64,000 nt of DNA from NCBI RefSeq assembly GCF_023721715.1, contig NZ_JAMDLG010000001.1, positions 3,573,784 to 3,637,783 of the forward strand, in the 5' to 3' direction. The translations under genes and the position numbers were made by a program. The notes under the pieces are model-generated. The model saw only the letters and a program-made list of their open reading frames with translations. It made no database searches and had not been told where the DNA came from. Shown piece after piece: positions 51,883 through 60,466 of the stretch (position 1 is the first letter of the stretch; every line of letters begins with the position of its first letter). This DNA is from Parasegetibacter sp. NRK P23 (GTDB taxonomy: Bacteria > Bacteroidota > Bacteroidia > Chitinophagales > Chitinophagaceae).

Positions 51883-52500
51883 ATGGAAATAAATTTTAAA
51901 GAACCTGGCCTTTTCCTCTTCCTTATCGTGCTCAGTTGCTGTTGTTATGCCCAACCCGTTCGTGTGGTTTCGGCGAAGAAAGACACGGCTGAAAAGAAGC
52001 AAGAGGCGTTCCAGTTGTTGCAGGACGTATGGCGATTCAGGGAGAAAATGAAAATAAAGGAACTGGAGCTGAGAACGGTGAGAGGCCTTGACACCATTGA
52101 CAGCCTTCAATATGGAAAGGACTCTCTGATCGTTAATTTTTACAACCCTGAAAGGGTGTTATTGAAGAAGATTGTTCAGAAGTTTTATGTGCCGAAAAGA
52201 ATACACGACGATTCCACTGTATATTTTTATAATGAAAGAGGGCTATTGGAGTACAGTGAGATGTGGGAAATCTACCCAAAGCCTACAACCGCAGGTCAGC
52301 GAGAATTTCCATATGAACGAATAAAATCAACATGCAGAAGATACGAGTATGACGCTCAAGGGAGAGTAGTGCGCTACCTCGGAAGTTTTCCCACGCCAAA
52401 AATGATGGAGTTCGTCTATACATACGATTCATCCGGAAAGCGCTTCACTACGGCGAGAAATATTCACCCGATAGAATATTGGGAAGAAAGAAAACATTAG
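51883..52500 (+). CDS. Hypothetical exported protein
   Basis: A 205-residue protein. The start at ATG 51883 gives a signal peptide (PGLFLFLIVLSCCCYAQ), where the upstream frame would overlap the 2-TM gene. The N-terminal third is charged and helical (KKDTAEKKQEAFQLLQDVWRFREKM). The rest is beta-rich with the repeated theme of YFYNERGLLEYSE and RRYEYDAQGRVVRYLG, then YTYDSSGKRF. These are YD/RHS-like strand-turn-strand units with Gly at the turn. It may be a periplasmic accessory protein; the function is unknown. Confidence 0.65.
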   Translation: MEINFKEPGLFLFLIVLSCCCYAQPVRVVSAKKDTAEKKQEAFQLLQDVWRFREKMKIKELELRTVRGLDTIDSLQYGKDSLIVNFYNPERVLLKKIVQKFYVPKRIHDDSTVYFYNERGLLEYSEMWEIYPKPTTAGQREFPYERIKSTCRRYEYDAQGRVVRYLGSFPTPKMMEFVYTYDSSGKRFTTARNIHPIEYWEERKH

Positions 52501-52520
52501 GCCCGGTTATCAGATATGTG

Positions 52521-52699
52521 ATGGATGGCGGGAATGTCGGGAAAAGGGGCGGAAAGCGATATGCGAAGACCTATAAAGAATATGCGGAAAGCAAATTTTA
52601 TCTTGTGGGCACTCTCGTCCCACGCCGGGATCGTACGGTATAGACAGGAACAAGGATGATAAGCCTTTTTTTGACGTGTTCAGGAATATGGGGGAGTGA
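52521..52699 (+). pseudogene. Internally deleted copy of the 48934-49338 membrane-protein gene
   Basis: The first 90 or so bases (52524-52607) match 48971-49055 almost exactly (GGNVGKRGGKRYAKTYKEYAES). The last 80 or so (from about 52620) match 49258-49338 (tail GSYGIDRNKDDKPFFDVFRN). The intervening DNA, coding both TM helices, is missing, and the join shifts the frame to a stop at TAG 52640-52642. Both the duplication and the deletion are visible directly. Confidence 0.85.
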
Positions 52700-52808
52700 G
52701 GAAGAAAGGTCGGTGACGTTCAACGTGAGGTGACCAGGGGTGCATTATGCGCATTATACACTATGGGAACACAAGAAAACAATTCAGATATTTAAGCCAT
52801 CAACCCAA

Positions 52809-53738
52809 ATGAATAGCGACAAAAAGAACAAATTAGAGCAGGCCCAAGACAGGTTAGGTCTGCAATTTCCGGCGGAACTTTTTGAGTTCATTGCTAAACT
52901 GGATAATGAGAAGGTGTTGTTCGGCAAAGAGGAATGGTTGTTTTGGTCTGTTAAGGACAAGCAAAGTGATGAAGATGATAATTATATTGTCAGAGCCTCG
53001 TTGCATTTCAAAAGCGAATGGGGGTTGGATGGACTTGTATTCGCCACGAACGGCATCGGTGACTACCTGCTTGTTATGCCGGAGGAGTTGAATGATGTAA
53101 TCCTGGTAATGCTTCATGAAACGGCTGAACTGAAACTGTTTAGCAAGAACATTCACGATGCTGTTCAAAATGGACCGGCAGGATATTCTTTAACTGATAA
53201 TTATTTTTTTAAAATTGACGAGCATGATGTCGTGGTCCGATCTGATAATTTCGATGAAGTAATTGCTGGTGAGGACGCAGATAATTTTTGGGAGCATTAT
53301 GAATTGCGATCTAAACTGGATGATTTAATAGACGACGAAAAAACGGAGCAAACATCCGACATCCTTTCCGGGCTGGAACAGCTTATTGAGCACGCCGATG
53401 AAAGGAACAAGGAGTGGGCCTTAAATAAATTAAGTGACATTTATTTTAAAGGTTTTGGCCCGATACCCCCAAATATTGAACGTGCGCTGGAGTACAATCA
53501 ACAGGCAATTGATATCGGTAGTTTCAAAGCACTTTCGAATCGGGCGGCCTGCTATTTCTTTGGAATAGGTATAGACAAAGATATTCATAAAGCCTTTGCG
53601 CTTGCGACTGAAGCAAATGAATTGTCGAAGGCAAATAACTTCGCTGATATTTTAGCAAGTAAGCCGGGCGGGGGCATGTACGATGATCTGGTGGAAATGA
53701 TCGAAAAAGAAATCAGAAGGTTGAAGAATGGGGGGTAA
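52809..53738 (+). CDS. SUKH (SMI1/KNR4)-domain protein with Sel1-like repeats
   Basis: A 309-residue cytoplasmic, acidic protein. The start at ATG 52809 is chosen over an upstream GTG as the first ATG in frame. Residues about 5-165 match the SMI1/KNR4 (SUKH) fold: LEQAQDRLGLQFPAELFEFIAKLDN, WLFWSVKD, LVFATNGIGDYLLVM, ILVMLHETAELKLFSKNI. The C-terminal part (about 195-290) has Sel1/TPR-like repeats (WALNKLSDIYFKGFGPIPPNIERALEYNQQA, then AACYFFGIGIDKDIHKAFALA). SUKH proteins are mostly immunity proteins against contact-dependent and polymorphic toxins. No toxin gene is adjacent, so it is orphaned or part of a relict locus. Confidence 0.8.
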   Translation: MNSDKKNKLEQAQDRLGLQFPAELFEFIAKLDNEKVLFGKEEWLFWSVKDKQSDEDDNYIVRASLHFKSEWGLDGLVFATNGIGDYLLVMPEELNDVILVMLHETAELKLFSKNIHDAVQNGPAGYSLTDNYFFKIDEHDVVVRSDNFDEVIAGEDADNFWEHYELRSKLDDLIDDEKTEQTSDILSGLEQLIEHADERNKEWALNKLSDIYFKGFGPIPPNIERALEYNQQAIDIGSFKALSNRAACYFFGIGIDKDIHKAFALATEANELSKANNFADILASKPGGGMYDDLVEMIEKEIRRLKNGG

Positions 53739-53761
53739 AGCCTCTTCGACGATAGTATCAT

Positions 53762-54433
53762 ATGAGATTATTAACTGTGAGCTTACTGGTTGTATTGCTG
53801 TGTTCTGGTTGCCAGGATCAGAATGGAATACCTGGGCACAATGCTGAAAAAGCTGCCGCTGAAAAAAAGAAGCTGCCTGCGAAATACAGCGGGAAGACTC
53901 CTGCGAACCCTTCGGGCGTGATATTGGGATCGCCCCCCTTAAACGAATTCATTCCCGAAGGTTACGTGTTGCTGGATACTGCGACCGGCGACCTGAATAG
54001 AGACCCCTATGGCGATATGGTCATGATTGTAAAAAAGAGCAATGAAAAAGAGACTTCTGACGTTGTGGATCATCCGGAAAAGAGGCCACTCTTGCTTTAT
54101 TTAGGGCAACAGGATGGAACCTATAAACTGGCAGCGAGAAACGACAACGTTGTTCTGTGCATTGATTGCGGTGGAATGATGGGAGACCCATATACCGGTA
54201 TCGCTATCACGAAAGGATATTTTTCAATTGAACACTACGGGGGCAGTGCCTGGCGATGGACAAGAATCGTGACATTTAAATATTCTACCGCTGACCTCGA
54301 TTGGTTGCTGCATAAAGACGGCGGGGAAAGTTTTCATGCGGTCGAACCTGAGAAAATCTATCCGGATATAAAGACGGAGAAAGATTTTGGGAAGGTCGTT
54401 TTTGGGCGTTTTGATATATATGCCGATGAGTAA
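53762..54433 (+). CDS. Hypothetical lipoprotein
   Basis: A 223-residue protein with a lipobox (SLLVVLLCSGC, Cys about 17). A Lys/Ala-rich linker is followed by a globular part with GYVLLDTATGDLNRDPYGDMVMIVKK, which resembles one FG-GAP-like blade. RPLLLYLGQQDGTYKLAARNDNVVLCIDCGGMMGDPYTG follows in order, then YFSIEHYGGSAWRWTRIVTFKYS. This resembles a family of enterobacterial and Bacteroidota small lipoproteins or periplasmic proteins of unknown role. It starts 23 nt after the SUKH gene and may share its transcript. Confidence 0.7.
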   Translation: MRLLTVSLLVVLLCSGCQDQNGIPGHNAEKAAAEKKKLPAKYSGKTPANPSGVILGSPPLNEFIPEGYVLLDTATGDLNRDPYGDMVMIVKKSNEKETSDVVDHPEKRPLLLYLGQQDGTYKLAARNDNVVLCIDCGGMMGDPYTGIAITKGYFSIEHYGGSAWRWTRIVTFKYSTADLDWLLHKDGGESFHAVEPEKIYPDIKTEKDFGKVVFGRFDIYADE

Positions 54434-54598
54434 GTCCACATTAAGCCGAAGTACCTTTCTGTCCTGGGAAACTGAAAATGGGCAGAAAATTCGGTAATTT
54501 TATCTCAGTAAAATGCCTCCCGCACAGGACATTTTACCAGCTCTTTTCCATTTCGCAACCTAAATAAGCAGACAGGTAAATAAAGCCGCTTTTTGAAA

Positions 54599-54623
54599 TG
54601 TTAGGCAAATTGTTAGGCAAATT
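54599..54623. repeat. Tandem TGTTAGGCAAATT pair
   Basis: Two copies of TGTTAGGCAAATT in direct tandem (54599-54611 and 54611-54623), sharing one base, 55 nt from the 3' end of tRNA-Asn. Such short direct repeats occur at recombination sites, but no integrase is present. Confidence 0.5.
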
Positions 54624-54635
54624 TGCAAAAAGGCA

Positions 54636-54668
54636 CAAAAAAAGGGATTATACCATGTATAACCCCTT
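54636..54668 (-). terminator. Terminator of tRNA-Asn
   Basis: An 11-bp stem with one G-T pair (54642-54652 with 54658-54668), a 5-nt loop and a run of U on the minus strand, 10 nt past the tRNA 3' end. Confidence 0.85.
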
Positions 54669-54677
54669 GATTTTCAG

Positions 54678-54751
54678 CTCCCCCTGCTGGACTTGAACCA
54701 GCGACCCTCTGATTAACAGTCAGATGCTCTAACCAACTGAGCTAAGGAGGA
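54678..54751 (-). tRNA. tRNA-Asn (anticodon GTT)
   Basis: A 74-nt cloverleaf on the minus strand. The acceptor stem pairs TCCTCCT (54751-54745) with AGGGGGA (54685-54679), with a G discriminator at 54678. The D loop has AGCTCAGTTGGTTAGAGC, the anticodon arm reads CTGACTGTTAATCAG with GTT in the loop, and the T arm has GGTTCAAGTCC. No CCA is encoded. It borders the accessory region on its downstream side. Confidence 0.97.
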
Positions 54752-54834
54752 ATTTGTTTTCCCGGTTCATTACTGATTCGGGAGTGCAAAAATAGGGATT
54801 TTCACATACCAACAAAAACAAAGCGCCATTTTCT

Positions 54835-56493
54835 TTATTTTTTTTCTAAATTATTCAAATCCACTGCATTAACCTGTAATAACCATACGCTATCCAACCG
54901 GGAGGCCCGCGAAGCGGGATTTAAAAACCGGCCATTCAATCTTGTGACCGGGAAACTGGAAAATACCGCGTCAACCGTATAGGGAAGCGCCATGCTGTCC
55001 AGTTTCGCGAGACCAGCCCTGCTGGTGTACAATAGCGGTAGTTCTATTTCAGCAGAACGCAACACCGGCGCATCGCTATAAAATTCAAACCCATAGGAAT
55101 TGATTTCCCAAAACTGCACCTGGCGGCCAGGGTGTTTTTTATTTTTCCATTCCGCAGCCACCGAACCACCCTGGTATTCCAGCAAAGCAGGGTAAAAAAA
55201 CAGGTTCAGGAACAACGCTACCGCCACACTTCCCGCCAAACCCGTACGAAGGGCCGAAGACAAATCCCGTGTTTTTATCACCCACCACACCCATAGAAAA
55301 CCACCGGTTAACAGCAGATAAATCCACCAATATGGCGGACGGAACAAAACGATGACCACAGCAGGTAATATCATCATCAGCAAAGACACCACCCGCTGTG
55401 TGAAGAATACGTTCTTTACTGCTGAAGCGGACTTCAGTTGAAGCAACCAGGCTGCCAGTAACACGCTGAAGTAAGGGAACAGTATGTTGAGGTAATGCGG
55501 AAGCTGGAACCTGGAAAGCGAAAACACCAGCAAAGTAAGAAGCCCAGCACCAAAACTGATCCATTCCGCAGCCGCCTTTCTTTCGCCACTGAACAGCATC
55601 CTGAACTTTGCTACAATGCCCGCATACAACAAAATACTCCACGACAGAAACGCCCAAAGCAGTGTGTGCAGGAAAAAGAAAGGATCGCCCTTGCCTTTTA
55701 TCGGACCCGTATTGAAAAATCTTCCGAACTGGCTATCCCACAGAAAAAAACGGATACCCGACACGTTTTTCTGACCGAACACCTGCAACTCAGGACGCGC
55801 ATCAAACTGCAGGTACAAACACCAGAGCTCCGGTATTGTAAACACGGCTGTGAGCAACAGGTAAACATACCATTTCCAATTCAGGAATTGCTTCCATTCG
55901 CCTTTTACCATCCAATGGATTAACATGCCTCCACCGATGGGAATCAATACGAACGGGCCTTTCGTCATAACAGCGGCCGCGGTGAACAAAGCAGCCGGGA
56001 ATAGTTGCGCCGCCGCCCGCTCCGCCTTCACCAGGTGGAAGGAAGAAGCGATCAGGAAAAAAGTCAGGTAAGGCTCCGCACGCACATCGTTGATGCTGAT
56101 AATGCCATGCAATGCTGAAAGAAAAATAAGCACGGCAACCCGGCCCGTGTTAACACCGTAAAAATGTCGTGTAAGCGCTCCGGTATACCAGGCGGCGCCC
56201 AGCCAGCACAGGAAGGCGGGAAGTTTATAGGAAAATGTGCCAATGCCCAGCAGTTTAAAACTTGCCGCCGTGATCCAGAAAGGAAGATGCGGTTTATCGA
56301 GCCAGTCGGCACCGTTCGCGTAGAGGTTCACCCAATCGTTCCGCCACACGATCTGTTTCGCGATGCCCGCATACAGCGCCGCATCCTGCTCCATCAACGT
56401 GGTAAACAACCCCGGGACAAGCGACAAAACTAAAATGGATAACCAGTAATAATACCATTTCCTGGTAATTACCGGAAGTACAGTTGTTTGCAT
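54835..56493 (-). CDS. ArnT/PMT-family (GT-C) membrane glycosyltransferase
   Basis: A 552-residue multi-TM enzyme of the GT-C fold that uses a polyprenyl-phosphate sugar donor. TM1 (YYYWLSILVLSLVPGLF) is followed by the first external loop with the catalytic-type acidic residue (LMEQDAALYAGIAKQIV) and DWLDKPHLPFWI. VRAEPYLTFFLIASS and VMTKGPFVLIPIGGGM match the PMT_2/ArnT pattern, and about ten more hydrophobic segments follow. The soluble C-terminal domain (about 440-552) lies in the periplasm. It may glycosylate lipid A or another envelope acceptor. It lies 12 nt after a PAP2 phosphatase gene, so the two may act together on lipid-linked sugars. Confidence 0.88.
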   Translation of the reverse strand: MQTTVLPVITRKWYYYWLSILVLSLVPGLFTTLMEQDAALYAGIAKQIVWRNDWVNLYANGADWLDKPHLPFWITAASFKLLGIGTFSYKLPAFLCWLGAAWYTGALTRHFYGVNTGRVAVLIFLSALHGIISINDVRAEPYLTFFLIASSFHLVKAERAAAQLFPAALFTAAAVMTKGPFVLIPIGGGMLIHWMVKGEWKQFLNWKWYVYLLLTAVFTIPELWCLYLQFDARPELQVFGQKNVSGIRFFLWDSQFGRFFNTGPIKGKGDPFFFLHTLLWAFLSWSILLYAGIVAKFRMLFSGERKAAAEWISFGAGLLTLLVFSLSRFQLPHYLNILFPYFSVLLAAWLLQLKSASAVKNVFFTQRVVSLLMMILPAVVIVLFRPPYWWIYLLLTGGFLWVWWVIKTRDLSSALRTGLAGSVAVALFLNLFFYPALLEYQGGSVAAEWKNKKHPGRQVQFWEINSYGFEFYSDAPVLRSAEIELPLLYTSRAGLAKLDSMALPYTVDAVFSSFPVTRLNGRFLNPASRASRLDSVWLLQVNAVDLNNLEKK

Positions 56494-56505
56494 AAGAAGG
56501 TCAAT

Positions 56506-57114
56506 TTAGGGCAGCGGGTCAAATGTAGTGCGTTTCCCCGGTAGAATTTTCTTTCCCATCATGCGGGCGAACAGCAAGGATACAAGGTAACCGGTTATGG
56601 TCCCGAACACCGCCCCGCCCAAAATATCCAACGGATAATGTTTCCCCACATAAATCTGCGCGTATCCGATCAGCAGCGCCCAAACCCAGACCCAGTACCA
56701 GCGGCGCGCGCCCATGGCACGCACGCTGAAGAACCAGAAAGCCGCCATACCGAAATGGTTGGAGGCATGCGAGGATGGAAAAGAATACCGCCCGCCACAG
56801 CCAATGATGTTCCGCAAATAGTCGGCAAACGCCTCGTTGTAACAGGGCCTTTCCCTACCAATCAAGGGTTTCAGCACGCTGGCGCTCACGAAATCCGTGA
56901 TGGCGAAGGTGATCAAAGTGCCCAGCAGGAACAACACAGCATTGCTGCGCCGGTACCGGATGATCCAGTACAAAACAAAAGTGTAAAGCGGCACCCAGGT
57001 AATGGCGTTCCGGCTCGCAAGCATCAGCGGATCGAGCCAGGATGCGGCTCCGTTGGCATGGATAGCAATGAATAATTTTTCATCCAGCGCTATGAGTTGT
57101 TCGAACAAATTCAT
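56506..57114 (-). CDS. PAP2-family membrane phosphatase
   Basis: A 202-residue integral membrane phosphatase. All three phosphatase signature motifs are present: KPLIGRERP (about 82-90), PSSHASNHFGMA (about 112-123, with the PSxH core) and YVGKHYPLDILGG (about 156-168) with the nucleophilic His. Substrates in this family are undecaprenyl diphosphate, lipid A phosphates or phosphatidate. It is the first gene of an operon with the ArnT/PMT-like transferase, so recycling of a polyprenyl phosphate or editing of lipid A phosphates is plausible. Confidence 0.9.
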   Translation of the reverse strand: MNLFEQLIALDEKLFIAIHANGAASWLDPLMLASRNAITWVPLYTFVLYWIIRYRRSNAVLFLLGTLITFAITDFVSASVLKPLIGRERPCYNEAFADYLRNIIGCGGRYSFPSSHASNHFGMAAFWFFSVRAMGARRWYWVWVWALLIGYAQIYVGKHYPLDILGGAVFGTITGYLVSLLFARMMGKKILPGKRTTFDPLP

Positions 57115-57317
57115 CCGGTGAATTTCTAAAGTGTTTGTTCTCTTTCAGTTAAGAGTCATAAAGGTATCGCTTACTTCCGGTTGAGCATTTTTTTTGAAAT
57201 GAAATATTGATGGGCCGGGTGTTAAACACAAAAATCCCTTACTTTAGCCGGGACCGGGAAACAGGATGCATATTGTTCCTTGCGCTTGTTGGCCCGCCAC
57301 AAAATCCGGATTCCGAC

Positions 57318-58922
57318 ATGAAGAAATTGTACCTGCTGACGGCGTTCATCGTAGGAGCCACCATCGCTTCCATCCTTTTCAATCAACTGCTCATCGCGGG
57401 CGTACTTACTGTATCGCTGGCCGTGTTCACATTTTTACAGGTATTCAAAAGAGCCCGTTCCGAAGCGGATACCCGGTATTTTAAAAGCAAATACGACCAA
57501 CTGGCCACCAATGCCACCATCGGTATTTGCATCGCCGCTCCAGATGGGAAAATGAGTTTCGTGAGCAACCAGGTCCTCGCCATTACAGGGAATATGGACC
57601 TGGAAAACAAGTCCGTTTCGTTTGAATCCCTTTTCCCGGCATACTTTCAACCTGTGATCAGACACCATTTCGCGGAACAGTTGGAGCACGATGTTCATGA
57701 AATACGTTTCAGGATTGCACTCCACGAAGAGAAACATGTGGAAATCACCAGTTACCTGCTTTACAACAAGCATACGGTTTCCGGATTGCATATTATCGTG
57801 AAGAATATTACGGACAGGGTAAAACTAGAGCAGGAACTGGAACTGCTGAAAGCAGCCGGAGAACAAACACAATTCCAGGTGCAGCACCTGATAGATGCCA
57901 TTCCGCTGATGATTTATATCAAAGACCTGAATGGTAAGTATGTGACCGTGAACCGGACTTTTCTTCACTACATCAACCGTCGTCCGGAAGAAGTGATCGG
58001 GAAAACGATTTTTGAAGTGTATGGCCACGACGAGTCCTTCCTCAAAACCTACGCAGAGGCCGACGCTAAAGTGATTCAATCGCTGGAGCCGCTGGAGATG
58101 GAAAATGTATTTAATGGTCCATGGGGAAAAACTCATGTGTTCACCGTGAAGTTTCCTTTTTTCGATCAGCAGGGGCGTCTCACAGGGGTGGCCGCTATCA
58201 CTAAAGACAATACGGATGCCGTGAATTACAGGGAAATGCTGGAAACAAGTTCGGCAAGGGCCAGGGCAAGGGAACTCCAGTTGCAAACGCTTGCCCACCA
58301 CATTAAACACGATGTAAGAACGCCTTTGCAGGGTGCGGCCAGTATTACGGCGCAACTGCTGCAAACACCGCTTTCTGCGGAACAACAGACTTTCCTGCAA
58401 CAACTCGATCAAACAATCCGCCATGCTTCAGGAACGGCGGATGAAATGATCCAGTTCTCCAATGAGCTGCCGGAAAATACCCTGGAAGAAAAACACCCGC
58501 TTTGCATCCGGAAAATCACCGAGGAACTGGCCGGGCGTTTCAACATACTTACATTGGGAAGACCACTGAACATGCACAACGTGATTCACCCATCGGTGCC
58601 CAAAAGCGTTGCGGGCCACCAACAGCAAACCACCCAGGCGCTACAGATCCTGCTGGCGCAGGCTTTCAGGCTTACAAAAGAGGGCTATATCCAGTTGGAA
58701 ACGCAATTGGATGAACTGGGGCGTAACAATAAAGTAAGACTGCGTTTCACGATTTCGTACACAGGAACGCATGAATCCGGCACGGTGGTGGAAGCCTCCT
58801 TAGGATGGGCGCTGGCGCAGAAGATTGCAACATCCGTGGAAGGAACGCTTCGTTTGGGAAACGCTGAACATCCTGTACCTTATTTCGAATTGTTGCTGCC
58901 ATTCGAACTACTGGAACAATGA
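57318..58922 (+). CDS. PAS-domain sensor with degenerate histidine-kinase module
   Basis: A 534-residue protein. The start at ATG 57318 gives an N-terminal membrane hairpin (MKKLYLLTAFIVGATIASILF, then IAGVLTVSLAVFTFLQVF). Two PAS domains follow (about 60-175, LATNATIGICIAAPDGKMSFVSN, and 190-305, LIDAIPLMIYIKDLNGKYVTVNR). The DHp helix has phospho-acceptor H331 in HHIKHDVRTPLQG. The ATPase-like region lacks the usual signatures: the N-box Asn residues are replaced (LQILLAQAFRLTKEG), the DxGxG box reads YTGTHESG, and the G-rich lid is reduced to ASLGWALAQKIA. It may be a pseudokinase or rely on another kinase. It overlaps the convergent Rieske gene by 15 nt. Confidence 0.8.
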   Translation: MKKLYLLTAFIVGATIASILFNQLLIAGVLTVSLAVFTFLQVFKRARSEADTRYFKSKYDQLATNATIGICIAAPDGKMSFVSNQVLAITGNMDLENKSVSFESLFPAYFQPVIRHHFAEQLEHDVHEIRFRIALHEEKHVEITSYLLYNKHTVSGLHIIVKNITDRVKLEQELELLKAAGEQTQFQVQHLIDAIPLMIYIKDLNGKYVTVNRTFLHYINRRPEEVIGKTIFEVYGHDESFLKTYAEADAKVIQSLEPLEMENVFNGPWGKTHVFTVKFPFFDQQGRLTGVAAITKDNTDAVNYREMLETSSARARARELQLQTLAHHIKHDVRTPLQGAASITAQLLQTPLSAEQQTFLQQLDQTIRHASGTADEMIQFSNELPENTLEEKHPLCIRKITEELAGRFNILTLGRPLNMHNVIHPSVPKSVAGHQQQTTQALQILLAQAFRLTKEGYIQLETQLDELGRNNKVRLRFTISYTGTHESGTVVEASLGWALAQKIATSVEGTLRLGNAEHPVPYFELLLPFELLEQ

Positions 58923-59261
58923 ACTGAAGAAGCCCGGTTTCATCCCGATGAACACCCCGGTGTCACGTATTTCCACCGGCCAGGTCCGGAGATAATAACC
59001 CTCTCCGCTCGTATTTCTCCCGTTCTCCGGGTTGAACTTATAACGGTGCAGCGGGCATACCACATTTCCGAGGGCATCAAAAAAGCCATCGGCCATTATA
59101 CCACCCGCATGGGGGCACTTCAACGCGAAGGCCACCCATTTTTCTCCGTGTCGACCGATGCACATTCTTTTTCCGTCCGCCTCAATGATGCCGATGTTGT
59201 TAGGCCCCAAAACAAATTCATGCACACCGTCGGCCACTTTTATCCAGTTCAGCCCGCTCAT
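58908..59261 (-). CDS. Rieske-type [2Fe-2S] ferredoxin-like protein
   Basis: A 117-residue soluble protein with both Rieske cluster motifs: C49-P-H51 (LKCPHAGG) and C69-P-L-H72 (VVCPLHRYKF). It has the expected 17-residue spacing and the surrounding beta sandwich (HEFVLGPNNIGIIEADGKR, YYLRTWPVEIRDTGVFI). Stand-alone Rieske proteins like this donate electrons to oxygenases or act as small redox carriers. Its ATG shares one base with the hflX stop (TAATG), so it is translationally coupled to hflX. Its end overlaps the PAS sensor gene on the opposite strand. Confidence 0.92.
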   Translation of the reverse strand: MSGLNWIKVADGVHEFVLGPNNIGIIEADGKRMCIGRHGEKWVAFALKCPHAGGIMADGFFDALGNVVCPLHRYKFNPENGRNTSGEGYYLRTWPVEIRDTGVFIGMKPGFFSSLFQ

Positions 59262-60451
59262 TAATAGAAGTATTCGGATTTATAGGGGAACCGCTCCTGG
59301 TAAAGATCACGCACCTTATAGAGAATGCGGGTCCGCAACTGTTCGATGTTTCTTTTTTCAATAGCGGAAACGAATACGCAATTTCCGTTGGTATCACGTT
59401 GCCACTTCTCTTTTAACTCCTCCAGTATCTGTTGTTTCACGTCTTCTTCCAGCCATTCGTCGAACGTGCGTTCTTCGTAAAGATCCAGTTTGTTGAAAAC
59501 GGTGATCATCGGTTTATCGAATGCTTTCAGTTCCTGAAGCGTTTTGTTTACCACGCCATACTGATCCTCGTAAGCCGGATGCGATACATCCACCACATGC
59601 AGCAATATATCGGCTTCCCGCACTTCATCGAGGGTGCTTTTGAAACTCTCCACCAGGTGGTGCGGTAGTTTCCGGATAAAGCCCACGGTATCGCTCAGCA
59701 GGAAAGGCGTACTTTCAAAAACGACTTTCCGGGTGGTGGTTTCCAGGGTGGCGAAAAGTTTATTCTCCGCGAACACTTCACTTTTACTGAGGATGTTCAT
59801 GATGGTGGACTTGCCCACATTGGTGTACCCGACCAGTGCCACGCGGATGAATTCGCCGCGGTCCTTGCGTTGGGTGAACGCCTGTTTATCGATTTCCGCG
59901 AGTTTCTTGCGGAGCAGTACGATCTTATCCTTTACGATCCGGCGGTCGGTTTCGATCTCGGTTTCCCCGGGACCTCTTGTGCCGATACCGCCTCCCTGCC
60001 TTTCCAGGTGTTTCCACATCCCCTTCAGCCGTGGCAGCAGGTATTGGTACTGGGCCAGTTCCACCTGCGTTTTCGCCTGCGCCGTTTTTGCCCTGCGGGC
60101 GAAGATGTCCAGGATAAGGTCCGAGCGGTCAATCGTTTTTATCCCGGTATCTTTTTCGATATTGATGATCTGCGAACCGGTAAGTTCGTCGTCGAATATC
60201 AGGAGTTCCGCGCCCTTGCTGAGGGCATACTGTTTAATTTCTTCCAGTTTTCCTTTTCCCACGAAAGTCCGGCTGTCGGGATGCGCCAGTTTCTGATAGA
60301 ATTTCTTCACGGTAACGGCACCTGCGGTTTCCGCCAGGAACTGCAACTCATCCAGGTATTCCAGTACCTGCTGTTCCGTTTGTTCTTTGGTAACCAGTCC
60401 CACCAGGAGCGCTTTCTCCTGTTTCTGAATGATAGATTTGTTTTCGAGCAA
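59261..60451 (-). CDS. hflX: Ribosome-associated GTPase HflX
   Basis: A 396-residue GTPase that binds the 50S subunit and splits stalled or heat-stressed ribosomes. The HflX N-domain (SRTFVGKGKLEEIKQYA, FDDELTGSQIINIEKDTG) is followed by the LERQGGGIGTRGPGETEIETDRR linker, which is unique to HflX. The G domain has G1 GYTNVGKST, G3 DTVGF and G4 NKLD. I start at TTG 60451, which gives MLENKSIIQKQEKALLVGL as in relatives. The longer TTG at 60469 lies inside an exact TATCTTTG promoter box and cannot be translated from it. Operon with the Rieske gene. Confidence 0.93.
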   Translation of the reverse strand: MLENKSIIQKQEKALLVGLVTKEQTEQQVLEYLDELQFLAETAGAVTVKKFYQKLAHPDSRTFVGKGKLEEIKQYALSKGAELLIFDDELTGSQIINIEKDTGIKTIDRSDLILDIFARRAKTAQAKTQVELAQYQYLLPRLKGMWKHLERQGGGIGTRGPGETEIETDRRIVKDKIVLLRKKLAEIDKQAFTQRKDRGEFIRVALVGYTNVGKSTIMNILSKSEVFAENKLFATLETTTRKVVFESTPFLLSDTVGFIRKLPHHLVESFKSTLDEVREADILLHVVDVSHPAYEDQYGVVNKTLQELKAFDKPMITVFNKLDLYEERTFDEWLEEDVKQQILEELKEKWQRDTNGNCVFVSAIEKRNIEQLRTRILYKVRDLYQERFPYKSEYFY

Positions 60452-60466
60452 TGAATCAAGTTTCGG

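Noticed and set aside
54599-54751. Integrated element with att sites at tRNA-Asn
   Set aside because: There is no integrase and I found no second copy of the tRNA 3' end in the window. Only the short tandem repeat and accessory gene content hint at it.
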